64,000 nt of DNA, taken from assembly GCF_963678975.1 (NCBI RefSeq), contig NC_089272.1, positions 42,599,391 to 42,663,390 of the forward strand, given 5' to 3'. The notes under the pieces were generated by a model. The model saw nothing but the letters and a program-made list of their open reading frames with translations. It had not been told where the DNA came from and did not search any database. Source of the stretch: Dysidea avara. Taxonomy: Eukaryota > Porifera > Demospongiae > Dictyoceratida > Dysideidae. Below are positions 22,096 to 33,268 of the stretch, piece by piece (position 1 is the first letter of the stretch; each line of letters starts with the position of its first letter). Position numbers and translations under genes: made by a program.

Positions 22096-22734
22096 GTGCA
22101 CCCATCAAAGTGAAAATAACTGGAAACTGAAACAGCTGATATCTGAAGCAGCCAAGAATGAATGTTGACATACAATCAATTGCAATTAACAAAAATTTAA
22201 CATTGAACCTTTATCATTCAGCTGTGTTCTATATTCACTGTATATAGCTGCATCCTAGATTAATTTCTTTTAGCTTTAATTGGCTGGTAATTTGGCCGCC
22301 TTTTATAATAGTGTACAGAGCAAAAAAGGCGGCCAAATTACCAGCCAATTAGAGCTAAAAGAAATTAATTTAGGATGCAGCTATATACAGTGAATATAGA
22401 ACACAGCTGAATGATAAAGGTTCAATGTTAAATTTTTGTTAATTGCAATTGATTGTACGTATGTCAACATTCATTCTTGGCTGCTTCAGATATCAGCTGT
22501 TTCAGTTGCCAGTTACTTTCACTTTGATGGGTGCACCTATTTTACAGCCAATGCATGGCAGTTAGTTGTATGATAAGATTTATTCTTGGCCGCTCCAGAT
22601 ATCAGCTCTTTGAGTTGCCAGTTGTTTTTACTCTCATGAGGTCTTTCTCTACAATTACTGAGCTGTTTCACAAGTACTTGTAGTTTCATGGACACGCCTT
22701 TTTTTACAGCAAAGGTGTTTTTGGGGTAGATTGG
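21902..22734. repeat. 0.83-kb palindrome with matching reading frames in the arms
   Basis: Arms of about 400 bp meet at a 20-30-bp spacer (about 22305-22325; GGCGGCCAAATTACCAGCC is the innermost inverted sequence). Outer ends are near TCCACCCCAAAAACACC. I found no clear target duplication. It is probably a fold-back element or an inverted duplication. Confidence 0.85.
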
Positions 22735-22799
22735 AGTATACTTAGCTACATGTGTACACAACATACCTAATTCACACTATGTTTGCACTAATAGCTGTA

Positions 22800-23225
22800 T
22801 CACGGAGGTGACATTATGTAACTGCGTGTTGTGTTACATCTGCATGCATGGAATAATGTGAGAGTGAAACTATAAGTACATGTATCATTAAACTGGACAT
22901 TAAAGATATATGATATTGGGACACGAGTTACAAAGCACCAAACCTTATGTGCTGATATACATTCATTACTGGTGGAGCAAGCATGTGCAGTGTTTGTTTG
23001 TGCTGGACAACTGCTAGAAAAACATACATTCAGGCTGGACTGTGCATATGCCCATCAATATCTGCTGATTGAAATGAGATGAACCTGCTAGCTACCACAA
23101 ATGTGTAGTATGTTGAGAGCAAAACTGAGAGAGAAAGACAGTATGCGGCACCTTATCCAAGCCAGCTGCAAGCACGCTCCTTACGCTGAATGGACCAGAA
23201 TCCAGTTGATGTTCATAAATGCCCA
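22800..23225. other. Nothing recognised
   Basis: Unique-looking AT-rich sequence without splice-framed open segments that I can support. Confidence 0.4.
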
Positions 23226-23227
23226 TG

Positions 23228-23345
23228 CAGCCCTTACGGTAGTTCACAAACTGCGCAACAATTTATAAATTGTTGCGCATTTTATGAATTCACAAAATGC
23301 GCAGCGCAATTTATAAACTGCGCAAATTCACAGATTGCGCCTAAC
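23228..23345. repeat. Cluster of GCGCAA/TTGCGC inverted words
   Basis: A perfect 26-bp palindrome centred near 23267 (GCGCAACAATTTA and its complement), followed by three more TGCGCA/GCGCAA words in 80 bp. Probably the degraded subterminal part of the repeat whose end follows. Confidence 0.6.
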
Positions 23346-23432
23346 ACTTTCTTCCTGTCAATATACCCACGGTGTGACGTGCCGGCTTCTTGGGCCGCAC
23401 GACATACTATCATGTGTCTTGATGATTTGTTG
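23344..23432 (+). mobile_element. Terminal fragment of the minisatellite-bearing fold-back family
   Basis: Matches the last ~85 bp of the element at 35979-39462: CTTTCTTCCTGTCAATATAC, then GCCGGCTTCTTGGGCCGCAC, then a hairpin and TTGAT. It points toward, and lies 110 bp from, the same end of the 23542 copy in opposite orientation. Confidence 0.75.
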
Positions 23433-23541
23433 CTATGTATTCTCAGCATTCCTATATACAACCAAAGCATAGCAAAATCCTATACAGTATTATGGCGGTC
23501 CATTGAGTAACCAAATGTCACTAAATTTCTAACATGCCTGA

Positions 23542-26440
23542 TATATATCAAGACACACGATGGTGTGTTGTGCGGCCCAAGAAGCCGCACAACACACCAT
23601 ATACATTGACAGGAAGGAAGAAAACGTGATTTTATCACCTTTGTTACTTTGCAGTATCTCAGTGATCCCTTATTCGATTGGAACTACATTTGCTACAGAG
23701 TTTCCCGCCAGCCAGGGGAGTCTACATAGTAAATTTGAAGGAAATCGCTCCAGCCATTTCCGAGATACGAGCTGCCAAACTTTCAATTATTGTTTCCTTT
23801 TTTTTCTTCTTTGTGTTTTCGCACACTTGCAAAAATTGCTATAAAACACAAATACGTACTCCGATCGCCTTGAAATTTGGCACACCGAAAGGGAGTCTAA
23901 AGGCGAACCCTAGAATCAAGTTTGATGAAAATCCGTTGAATGGTTCAGGAGTTATGACCGATTATTCACGTAAAACAAGATTGGTTTGTTGTCATGCCGA
24001 CAGGGTAAATCGCTTCATGGAATGAGTTGAAAATTGCTATGTAGATGGAGTAACCATCGTAGGAGTGCTTTTTGGTGGTTTGAAAGGAATCGAAATAAAG
24101 ACCATGAGATATGACACAAGACCCAACCTGTGTCACAATTACGTGATTGATTTTTATGAATAAAAGGTATTAGTTTTTATGCCTACTAGACAAACCGCTT
24201 AGAGCAATGAGCTGAAAATCGGTGTATAGCTGGAATAATCTCCATAGAGAGCCTTTGCAGTAGTACAGAAGAATCGGATTACAAACCTCTGAGTTACAAT
24301 TCGAAAGCCAACTCCATGTGGCAAATGCGAGATCGAGATACTTTAATAGAACAGTCACCCTAATAGAGCATTCAGCTAATTTATTTATTCCATTATAGAA
24401 TTCTATTACATTACAAGTTATTCTGTAGGGAGTTCAGCTGCAAACAGTTAATCTTATGGACAGTTCAGCAAGAAGCAAGTCACCCTATAGAGAGTTCAGC
24501 TACAAACAATTCATTCTATAGAATATCTGCTACAAACAAGTCTTCATGCAGAGAGTTTACATTTAACAACCAAAATCCACCATGTAAAGACTTCAGCTTT
24601 ACTAACAAGTTACTCTGCAGAGAGATCAGCTAGGAACAAGCCACCTGTAGAGACATCAGCTACAAAGAAACCATCCTGTAGAGAGTTCAGCTACAAACAA
24701 ATCACCCTGCAGAGAGTTTGGCTACAAAAAATCACCCTGTAGAGTATTCGGTTACAAACAAATCAACCTTGTAGAGTGTACAACTAGACACAAGTCATGC
24801 AGTAGAGAGATCAGCTACAAGAAGTTACATTGTAGAGAGATCAGCTAGAAGAAATCACCTTGCAGAGAGTTCAGCTACAAAGAAACCATCCTGTAGAGAG
24901 TTCAGCTACAAACAAATCACCCTGTAGAGAGTTCAGCTGCAACCACATCACCCTGCATAGAGTTTGGCTACAAAGAAACCATCATGTAGAGAGTTCAGCT
25001 GCAAACAAACCACCCTGTAGAGAGATCAGCTAGAAACAAATCACCCTTTAGAGAGATCAGCTAGAAGAAGTCACCTTGTAGAGAGTTCAGCTACAAAAAA
25101 CTATACTGTAGTAGAGAGTTCAGCTACAAACAAGTTACCCTGTAGAGAGATCAGCTAGAAACAAATCATCTTGCAGAGAATTCAGCTACGAAAGGATCAC
25201 TGTGTAGATAGTTCAGCCATAAGAAGTCACCTTGTAGAGAGTTCAGCTGCAAACAAACCACCCTGTAGAGAATTCAGCTACAAATAAATTGCCCTGTAGG
25301 AAGATCAGCTAGAAAAAGTTACCCTGTAGAGAGTTAAGCTACAAAGAAACCATCAGGTAGAAAGTTCAACTACAAACAAGTCACCCTATAGAAGGATCAG
25401 CTAGAAGAAGTTACCTTGTAGAGAGTTCAGTTACGAAAGGATCACTGTGTAGATAGTTCAGCTATAAGAAACCACCATGTAGAGAGTTCAGCTGCAAACA
25501 AACCACCCTGTAGAGAATCCAGCTACAAATAAATTGCCCTGTAGGAAGATCAGCTAGAAAAAGTTACCTTGTAGAGAGTTCAGCTACAAAGAAACCATCA
25601 TGTAGAAAGTTTGGCTACAAACAAGTCACCCTGTAGAGAGATCGGCTAAAAGAAGTTACCTTGTAGAGAATGCAGCTACAAAGAAACCATCATGTAGAGA
25701 GTTCATCTACAAACAAGTCACCCTATAGAAGGATCAGCTAGAAGAAGTTACCTTGTAGAGAGTTCAGCTACAAAGAAACCATCCAGTAGAAAGTTCAGCT
25801 ACAAACAAGTCACCCTGTAGAGATATCAGCTAAATACAAGTTACCCTATAGGGATCAGCTACAAACCAATCACCTATATGTGTTGGAAACAAATCACCAT
25901 GTATAGACATCAGAGTTCAGCTAGAAACAATTCACTCTGAAAAGAGTTCAGCTACAAACAATGGGAGTTTCAGCTACAGTTCAGTTATTTATAAGAAGTC
26001 ACCTTATTACCTACAGTATGATTATCTTTCATTGTTAAATATACAAATATTTTTAATCAGACAAAAAGCTGTACACAACATTTCTTCCTTTGTTCCACAA
26101 TTCCTGCAGAAAAGAAAGAAAGAAAAACAAGTTAGAAGGAAGCACCAAAGCCAGTTAATGGCTGGCTTTGTGGCTTGCAATACAAAAAGAAGTGCTATCT
26201 AAACCAAAACAGCCAAGCTTTAAAATAACAGTGCAGCCCTCATAAAGGCCAGGATGAAAAAATATGTGAAATCCAAGGTGGTGGCCAAGAAATGGCTGTG
26301 ATGGTAGATTAATGGCAAAAATTTTAATTACGACAATTCAGGTGAATTTGGTGCTAAATCCTAGTGGAGAAGGCAATGCAAATTCACCTGAATTGTCGTA
26401 ATTAAAATTTTTGCCATTAACCTACTATCACAGCAATTTT
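23542..26440 (-). mobile_element. Fold-back element with 31-bp minisatellite, copy A
   Basis: Order on the plus strand: end with GTGTCTTGAT hairpin (inverted), about 750 bp of conserved body, the minisatellite, a poly-purine/GCCGGC-type linker, then a long hairpin (26190-26440) with arms such as GTGAAATCCAAGGTGGTGGC and CGACAATTCAGGTGAATTTG. Copy B has the same order in the opposite orientation. The body is open for 115 codons in places (23678-24025), and one peptide stretch, GVMTDYSRK, also reads in copy B, but stops elsewhere argue against a gene. The second hairpin arm is truncated here. Confidence 0.8.
24412..25990. repeat. 31-bp minisatellite array, copy A (about 50 units)
   Basis: Unit TAGAGAGTTCAGCTACAAAC plus A(A/G)TCACCCTG, with three or four alternating variants (AAGAAGTTACCTTG, AAGAAACCATC, CAAACCACCCTG). 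It is the reverse complement of the array at 36405. Confidence 0.95.
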
Positions 26441-26711
26441 TCAAATTTCAGTTCAAATCTTACATCTTTGACCAAATTTTGACTCATACTACTTTGTAAC
26501 GCATAGCTATCCCCAGCTGTATAGCTACAAGAATTTTGGGATGTATATAGCACACATACATAGGGTATGAGCTATTTGTGTCAAAACTATATCAAAATAG
26601 CTACATGTAGAAAGCCATTAATACAGTGTGCATGACGGTGTTCATTAAGTGTATGTCTTATCAAATTGCTAGTCTGATATTGTCTCTTGTATCTTCCTGT
26701 GGAGCAACTTC

Positions 26712-27614
26712 CTACTTGATAAAGTTTTCAAATTGTTTAAGCATACTATCTCTGATCATGGTTGTATGCTTGTAAAAAAATACAACTGATGGTATATGCA
26801 CAAGACTCAAGCTTAAGGCAATTCCATAAGACACCTTCTGAAAGGCCAATATGGAATCTGTATATCTGATTCCAACAGTACCATTAACATATCCTATGGT
26901 GTCAATTCCTGGTTCTTCTAAACAAGCAAGTGGATGGAGGTCATAAGATAAAAAGAAAAAAAGCATGATGCAGACCATTAAAACTGTTAAGAAGCAAGGG
27001 AAAAATGTTTTCAATGTCTTATCTAAAGTAGATATCTGAACTTCTTCGGGAACATTATTTTTAAGAAGCTTTATATATGTTTTATGAAGCTTTTCGTTTT
27101 GTTCAGCAATCTGTTGAGCTGTTCTGCTTGCATCTCTCTCTGATGGCTGTGCAGACTTGGCCTTCTTTAAATGCTCTATTACTGCCATATGCCATAATTT
27201 TGTGAGTGTAAACCGATCAAATTCACAGTAAAGCTTTAGAAAAGTTGTAATTTTTACTGCTAAGATAGTTACCAATCCAATTATCAAAGCTATAATACTC
27301 ATCAAGTATAGAAGTTTATAATATCCCTTTGTCACCGAGTGCTCTCTGCAGTTCCATAACACAGCATCATCAATCTCTGTTACACTTACACTGGGGTGTA
27401 GGACTGTGACATTAAATAGATCACCACTCTGTCTATCTTTAGTGGCTTCAGTGTTAGCAGTTGTAGAGATCAAGTTGATAGCTGATGTATACATGTGCGT
27501 GAATATAAAAACAAGCTGTAAGTCTATAAGGAAGTAGATAGTCCAGGGACTGTCTTCCAATGCTTCTTTAGCTGTACTAACAGTACAATCAGTGATTTTA
27601 GGAAAAACTCCCAT
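26712..27614 (-). CDS. Four-pass membrane protein, unknown family (divergent pair, left)
   Basis: 300 codons from an ATG at 27614, with an in-frame TGA just upstream. Hydrophobic segments lie at about residues 25-48, 95-118, 205-225 and 255-280. The first loop has N-glycosylation sites (NVT) and a WNCREHS segment. A charged stretch of about 85 residues between segments 2 and 3 (KSAQPSERDASRTAQQIAEQ) is probably cytosolic. The second outer loop holds PLACLEEPG and NGT. Segment order and loop sizes mirror the plus-strand neighbour, suggesting distant paralogues or partner subunits. An upstream minus-strand segment (27720-27622, encoding YPLFGDLDSRFVDCNNTAAD) could be a first exon joined in frame across a 40-nt GTATGG...TTAG intron. 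The frame is intact and not repeat-derived. No family recognised. Confidence 0.7.
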   Translation of the reverse strand: MGVFPKITDCTVSTAKEALEDSPWTIYFLIDLQLVFIFTHMYTSAINLISTTANTEATKDRQSGDLFNVTVLHPSVSVTEIDDAVLWNCREHSVTKGYYKLLYLMSIIALIIGLVTILAVKITTFLKLYCEFDRFTLTKLWHMAVIEHLKKAKSAQPSERDASRTAQQIAEQNEKLHKTYIKLLKNNVPEEVQISTLDKTLKTFFPCFLTVLMVCIMLFFFLSYDLHPLACLEEPGIDTIGYVNGTVGIRYTDSILAFQKVSYGIALSLSLVHIPSVVFFYKHTTMIRDSMLKQFENFIK

Positions 27615-27850
27615 ACCTCAGTTTCTGATAATCTGCAGCTGTATTATTGCAGTCCACAAATCTGCTATCCAAGTCACCAAACAATGGATATGCAGAACAT
27701 CTTTCAACATAATATATGAAGTGCAGTGCATGCATTGCATACACTGCATGATCATGAGTTAAACAAACATGCACATTCATTTGTTCACCATAAAATTAGT
27801 GGATCTAATACACACTGGAGCTAGTTGTAAAATCATTTCTGTAGCTAATA
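27615..27850. promoter_or_regulatory. Shared spacer of a divergent gene pair
   Basis: 236 bp separates the two start codons, so a bidirectional promoter is the simplest arrangement. No TATA box is convincing. If the extra first exon of the left gene is real, the spacer shrinks to about 130 bp. Confidence 0.4.
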
Positions 27851-28633
27851 ATGAATGTACGGTCTCAAAGAGAGGAAATAGCAGAAGAAGGTCTTAAAAA
27901 GCATGGTGAATGGAAAAAACAACTTTCAGTAGGATTTGAAAACAAGCAGTTACTATTTTCCTTTCTTGTCCTTGGTGTATTTTACTTGGGATATGTAGCA
28001 GTGGACTTTGCGTCAGGTAGCAACAATAAAGATGAAGATAGGATTATTGAAAACTGTTCTTGTACATATAGACGTACTTTCTATATTCTTTGGTTTGCTA
28101 TGTGTTGCGTGCTTTGGTTCATTTTTCATACAATCATGTTTTTAGTAAAAACATGGCCTAAGAGTCTTCAAGCAAAAAAAATCGAAACCTGGCAAAGTCT
28201 TTACTCCAAATTCTGCAATGAACAATCACAGATACTTTCAAACATAAACAGGTATGAACGCTTTTTGCGAGTTCAATATTACAAGTTATGCGTTGTGGGA
28301 TACTTTTCAAGTAAAGAAGAGATGAAGCCAGAAGAAATATTTGAAGAAAAAAATGAGAAAAGTAATCCCAAACTCTGGAGCTATAAGAATGTTAGTCATG
28401 GAATTCTGCTAATTTTACAATATTTAGCACAACTGGCAGCTATCCCTTTATTAATTGTTCAGATGTTTGACACATATGCATTACTGTGCATTGGGCCTGA
28501 CAGGTATTGTTCTGATGAATATAAGGTTGATCTAGATAAAGCTGCCATCACATTTGGTTTGTATTGCTGTCTTGGAGTATCACTCCTGGCAGCTGCACTG
28601 ATGCAGTGGGATCCTTGGCCAGCAACAGACTAA
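27851..28633 (+). CDS. Four-pass membrane protein, unknown family (divergent pair, right)
   Basis: 260 codons, intronless, ATG to TAA, with AATAAA 86 bp after the stop. A charged N terminus (REEIAEEGLKKHGEWKKQ) precedes hydrophobic segments at about 34-52, 78-100, 180-205 and 232-250. Outer loops hold cysteines (ENCSCTYRR; CIGPDRYCSDEY). About 75 charged residues separate segments 2 and 3 (KKIETWQSLYSKFCNEQSQI). The end QWDPWPATD is distinctive. Topology parallels the divergent neighbour. A membrane channel, adaptor or tetraspan-like role is conceivable, but nothing in the sequence decides it. This is the best intact gene in the window. Confidence 0.75.
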   Translation: MNVRSQREEIAEEGLKKHGEWKKQLSVGFENKQLLFSFLVLGVFYLGYVAVDFASGSNNKDEDRIIENCSCTYRRTFYILWFAMCCVLWFIFHTIMFLVKTWPKSLQAKKIETWQSLYSKFCNEQSQILSNINRYERFLRVQYYKLCVVGYFSSKEEMKPEEIFEEKNEKSNPKLWSYKNVSHGILLILQYLAQLAAIPLLIVQMFDTYALLCIGPDRYCSDEYKVDLDKAAITFGLYCCLGVSLLAAALMQWDPWPATD

Positions 28634-28718
28634 CCAATTAACTTATCTTTTTGGTTTATGATTATATACTGTAGCTATGCTTTTTAAAATATACACTAAG
28701 TATATTATGTAGTGCGTG

Positions 28719-28724
28719 AATAAA
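28719..28724 (+). terminator. Polyadenylation signal AATAAA
   Basis: Canonical hexamer shortly after the 28633 stop, giving a 3' UTR near 100 bases. Confidence 0.6.
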
Positions 28725-28927
28725 GCAGTTGCATCTTCAGTTTGCACATATTTTAGTTAATATTGTACACTGTGCAATTTTACTGCTGATTAATAATCAT
28801 TGTACTCTTTACTACTTTTGTAAATTGCTAATATATAGTAGCTACCTTGTGGATCATCAGCTGCAGCTTGAAGTATGTTCTGTATGAGACTACAGTTTTA
28901 TAACATGCAAGTATTCATACAGTAATT

Positions 28928-29150
28928 GGCACAAACTGCACCCCATTGCATAACAGATCACATCTCAGTACCAGGATATAATATCTGCATTCTGTTACTT
29001 GTATTACTGTATAAAGCCAAACAGATGTTTACCATAGGCTAAAAATTACATGGCCATGCCATAATGCCTAAAAAATATGTGGATGGCAGAAAATTTTAGA
29101 ACGTACGAGGCAAATTTTATGATGTGCCTACATGTCCAGCCTTGATTTCT
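28928..29150. mobile_element. Diverged copy of the GTGACCGGGCC MITE family
   Basis: Aligns by eye with the flanks of the nested stack (35706-35888 plus 39701-39765): CACAAACTGCACCCCATTGC, CATCTCAGTA, ATTCTGTTACTTGTATTACT, AGCCAAACAGATG. Its terminal repeats are eroded. Confidence 0.5.
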
Positions 29151-29237
29151 TCCAAAAATCTTAATACCACTAAACATAGATTCAGATTACTATAACCCTT
29201 CAGGGATGCACATAATACCAATAAGCATGCTTGGAAT

Positions 29238-29553
29238 TAGGACTGAAATGATCGTGGCAGTATTCAAGTACTCTCTAGAGTTACAGTAACAATCGAGTAC
29301 TCACGATTACTAGCTACTTGTAGTCCTACCCATTTGACATGTTTTGTACTAACTTTAAGCAGTTTACAATTTCTTCAAGTAACAACAATGATACACATCT
29401 ATAGTCTTCATTATGTCACTCCCTGATGGTGAATACATCACGTGAGCTGGGTCATGTGATCTTAATGAGTACTCAAGTACCAATTCTACCACTATCCAAG
29501 TGCCAAAATCCTTAATGAGTGCTCGAGTATTTATAGTATTTGTTTCAATCCTA
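29238..29553. mobile_element. hAT-type MITE, TAGGACTGAAA ends
   Basis: Ends TAGGACTGAAA ... TTTCAATCCTA with subterminal CAAGTACTC/GAGTATT words. 8-bp flanks CTTGGAAT and CTTAGAAT (one mismatch) look like an aged target duplication. 316 bp, non-coding. Confidence 0.7.
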
Positions 29554-29615
29554 CTTAGAATCAGTATACCTCCCAAACATCCAAGAGTAAAAATTCAAAT
29601 AGTATAATAATAACA

Positions 29616-30135
29616 AATTTTAGACTATGGTACAGCTCATTTAGAGGGTTACTAAATCACTTAGTCACCTGACATGCTCATTTAGTCACCTACACATGTT
29701 CATTTAGTAACCCGCCCTCAGGCAATTTTGTACTTGAAAAATAATTATAACACGAAAGATACACTGGAGTACTTGATAATACTGTGATACAATTCTCCTC
29801 CGTGTTCTGTGAATAACTCTGGACAAATAGTAGACTAAACGGCGTATCTACTGTAGCTCTAGCCGTTACTCTGGTTACCGGTAGAATAATTATTTTTGTG
29901 GGCGCTGTAAGGACTTCAGGAAGAAACCGTTCTGCCGTTCTGCATTGCCCACCCTAATGCTCTGGCTATAAAGGTATGTACTTTAAACCATAGTCTAAAT
30001 AAGTTAGACACCGCGACCAACGGGAACTAAGCGATTTAGTAACCCCTCTGGCCCTTAGTAGCGCGCTCGGGACGCTACAGCCTCGGGCCATCGGGGTTAC
30101 TAAATTGCTTAGTTCCCTTGGTCTTGGTGTCTAAC
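29616..30135. repeat. Nested hairpins with TTAGTCACC/GGGTTACTAAA words
   Basis: The inner hairpin 30003-30135 has ends GTTAGACACC ... GGTGTCTAAC and arms of about 50 bp (GGGAACTAAGCGATTTAGTA). An outer inverted pair, TTTAGACTATGGTA (29619) and TACCATAGTCTAAA-like sequence (29985-30001), encloses a further GGGTTACTAAAT copy, so two related elements or one rearranged element is present. Confidence 0.65.
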
Positions 30136-30797
30136 TATTATATAGCTACATGCATAGACATGAAAAGTTGTCGTATTCACATGCACAATTGAGACCCAGC
30201 TTTCCGGCACACTAGCTACCTACATACATTAGAATTCAAAGTATGTGTATACTAGAAATGCTAGCTACACTTATATTGTTGAAAGGAAATAAGTTTTCAA
30301 AAATGATGGTTACACTTCATCTGTCTGTGAATGCTATCCCACCATGGACCTGTGTCGGTGAGAAGGCTTCAGCCTGTGAATACAGGGAGTCAGAAACATG
30401 TAACTGAAACATTGAAGAATGCAGAAAAAATCCCAGACCCAGTAATGACTTGATCCCAGCAACATGCAGTCCACTTGCCAAACTACATCTTTTTACATAA
30501 TTGTCTATCCCAGGATATCATTCAAATTCTTTGCAGAGTATTCTGTTTTATTTTATATTGCCTGTTTCTATAACTATGTATAATGTTGAGATTTGCGATA
30601 ATCACACTATACAATAGAAAACGTATATGTTAGAATGTACTATTTCCCCCAGCATTTTAAGTTAGACTGAGACAGTAATCCTGGAATTCACCACTATAGA
30701 CCTCTTACAAAGTGTGAATACATACACTGGTCAAATTCAGTATTGTTAAACAATATTCATGATTTCTTGGAAATGCCTAAACTATGTAATATAATTG

Positions 30798-31890
30798 AAA
30801 AGTACTGAAACAAGTTGGAGTAGTCCATGATATTAAATCACTGTAAAACAAAAAGAAGTGTTATATCCCTACTGTGCATTTCCGTTATGGTATCTTGAGC
30901 ACAGTAGGGATATAACACTTCTTATTGTTTTACAGTGATTTAATATCATGGACTACTCCAACTTGTTTCAGTACTTTTTATCGATGTGCTATGGTCCCTA
31001 CTCTAGTTGAAAATTCCAAATTTTTTCGTGTACTTGTTTGTTAACTTGTTTTGTAAATAATTTTATTATGATTGGTGAACCCACGCATACCGCATCTGAA
31101 AAGGCACCGCGCGCCCCGGACATATCAATTATCGTCTCAAAAGTGGAGTATCCATTACGCTTCGTTGTCAGTTATGTTCAACCCGTTACACAGCATTTCG
31201 AATCAAGAACTGTTCAAAAAGCACCTCTACAATCCACGCATACCAGAAGAAAGAAATAGTGCCGCGCGCCCCGATCATATTAATTATCGTCTGAAAAGTG
31301 AGGTATCCATTACGCTTCGCTGTAGGCTATGTTCAACCCGTTATACAGCAGTACGAATCAAAAACTGTTTGAAAAGCACCTCTGCAATCGAAATAGCCAC
31401 GATGAAAAATACGGACAATTTCCGTTTCGAAGGGAAGCCATCACGTGCTCGCGCCAAATCGACACCTTTCCCTGTCAGCAAAGATGAATGGGACACAAAG
31501 GAGGACACTGGTAAGTCCATGAAGAATGCATTGCACGTACTGCGGTATGCCAAAAGACACCTGTCGGGCTGAAGCGACGTCAAACAGTGAAAAAATCAAG
31601 CCCGTAGCCTTAGCCGTTATCGCGGTACGCTTGTGTGAAGGCATCAGTCAGTCAGTTACTCAGTCAGTCAGTAGAAAATTCCGTTGAATAAAATTTTTTT
31701 AAAATTCCGTAGCAACTTGTTGAAAGCGTTTCGGGTCGATCTGAAAGCTTGTTTGGGCTTAGTTTTACCTCATCAATACTGCCTCATCGTCATAAGGGAA
31801 AATCGAGGCTGCTTTTTGGGAGATATTATTTTGTGGGCCACGCCTATTCCTTTGTGGTCCCTACTATACAGTTACTATCGTATACTGTAT
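30798..31890 (+). mobile_element. Repeat family with 5' hairpin, copy 1
   Basis: Begins with a hairpin of about 82-bp arms (GTACTGAAACAAGTTGGAGT ... complement, 30798-30979). The body contains a tandem duplication of about 165 bp (31081-31230 and 31231-31395: CGCGCGCCCCGGACATAT-type). A conserved stretch around 31440-31530 (AGCAAAGATGAATGGGACAC, then GTAAGTCCATGAAGAAT) and a CAGTCAGTCAGTAGAAAATT region follow. The 166-codon frame at 31072-31572 lies in it; it is not preserved in copy 2, so I do not call it a gene. The GTAAGT after a conserved block hints that the ancestor was transcribed. Confidence 0.6.
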
Positions 31891-32085
31891 GATAAAAAAT
31901 TAGTAAAGTTGTTTGTGTATATACATTGCTATGGCTGCTTCCAGATAAATGCAAACCTACAAAGATATCTGTGTCCAGTGATGTCTGTGTCATGGGCCTG
32001 GAAGTACAATGTTAATTTTATTACAACACCATACCTACATTAACCTTGCAAGTCAGCCTAGGGGAATACACATGTAGTTACCTCA

Positions 32086-32370
32086 CAGGGGCGGATCCAG
32101 ACTTTTAAAAAAGGGGGTTCCACTTTAGAATTGCAATTTCAGTCTAGCTGTAAGTTGAAGACCAAAAAAATAAAAGATCATTACCTGCTGACAATAGCTA
32201 CTCCTCACCATAGATGCCCTCACCAACTATATTTCCTTATTTATAACTAGATACACAGCTGCTCCTCAAAAGACTACTGTGACTGCTCTATTAGAGTATC
32301 TCGAGTAAGAGAGGCTCTTTCAAAAGGGGGGTTCCATGGAATCCTTTGAACCCCCCTGGATCTGCCCCTG
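32086..32370. mobile_element. MITE, CAGGGGCGGATCC family, 5-bp target duplication CCTCA
   Basis: Ends CAGGGGCGGATCCAG ... CTGGATCTGCCCCTG with CCTCA directly outside both. The interior is the inverted form of the shared core (TTGAAGACCAAAAAAATAAA ... TGACTGCTCTATTAGAGTAT). Confidence 0.9.
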
Positions 32371-32375
32371 CCTCA

Positions 32376-32790
32376 TGCTTATACACTTATTAATAAGTAC
32401 TTCTTTGCAGGAGGAGGACTAAAGGATGATGCAGACCAAGAGGTTTGCTGGCCCTCCTGAATATTTTCTCACCTGGCTTATGTAAACAAGTTCACATCGA
32501 TAATGGAACCTATTTAATCCCAACAGCAAGCCAAACACGAGGTCACAATCAACGATTTTTGCAGCCACACTCCAGAATTGATTCTTACCTTTACTCTTAT
32601 TACCCCTCTACAATTAAATTATGGAATAACCTATCTAGCAGTACTGTGGAATCACCTACCTTAAGCACATTTAAACAATGTATTAATTATAGCTAAGTAC
32701 AATCATTACAATTTATTCTTAATTTAATCTGTTGTACTATATACTCCATATGGAGGTTTCTGTACAGTAAACAAATAATAATAATAAAAA
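32376..32790 (+). pseudogene. LINE 3' end, CR1-like ORF2 tail
   Basis: Encodes TRGHNQRFLQPHSRIDSYLY and then YPSTIKLWNNLSSSTVESPT and FKQCINYS, the standard C terminus of CR1/jockey-like ORF2. A short 3' UTR with GGAGGTTTCTGTACAGTAAA and an (AAT)n tail at about 32774-32790 follow. It is 5'-truncated directly at the right edge of the MITE ending at 32370. Confidence 0.75.
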
Positions 32791-32881
32791 ACAAAGGGTC
32801 TTGTAAATGGTTTAATTCAGAATTCCCTTTCTGTGTACATGTGAGTAGTCTCCAGTAGTCAACAGAGCTCTGTATATAATT

Positions 32882-32998
32882 TTATGGCTTCACTATCCTG
32901 TCACTTGTTACTAACGACTGGTCTACATTGAACTTCTTCATAACTTTACCAACAGGATCCATCATTGCAGGTGCAGGATCATAATTATGAACAGTTAT
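32882..32998 (-). CDS. Candidate terminal exon, unknown protein
   Basis: Minus strand, 39 codons ending TAA: ITVHNYDPAPAMMDPVGKVM followed by a KKFNVDQSLVTSDRIVKP end. Composition and absence of stops look coding; the acceptor would be GTGCGCGAG, preceded by a GT-rich rather than C-rich tract. The last codons and the stop lie in a 36-bp word (from CAACAGAGCTCTGTATATAA) that recurs inverted at 33351-33385 inside a pogo-like MITE. No upstream exon found. Confidence 0.35.
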   Translation of the reverse strand: MTVHNYDPAPAMMDPVGKVMKKFNVDQSLVTSDRIVKP

Positions 32999-33268
32999 CT
33001 CGCGCACACGCACACACACAGAGTAGGGCAGTACAGTAACAAGAGTTCATGTAGTTCAGAGTCCTAGTCAGTCAGAAGGTGTGAATATAATAACGGCATG
33101 TGATGTTATTTGCTGGTATTTCCATATGATTGAATTTTTGAAAACTGTTGATTTTATGATCACACAACCTTTGAAGTTTACTTTTGGCTATATGGATAGG
33201 ACCAATACATAATACACATTTACACCACAGCCATGCCCCCAATTTGTTTAGGCTGCTTTTCCTTAGTA

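Noticed and set aside
24412..25990. Regularly spaced repeats resembling a CRISPR array
   Set aside because: Units are contiguous variants of one 31-bp sequence with no unique spacers, in a spliced eukaryotic context; it is a minisatellite.
31072..31572. 166-codon frame
   Set aside because: Lies in a dispersed repeat with an internal tandem duplication; the homologous copy at 34760-35600 does not keep the frame.
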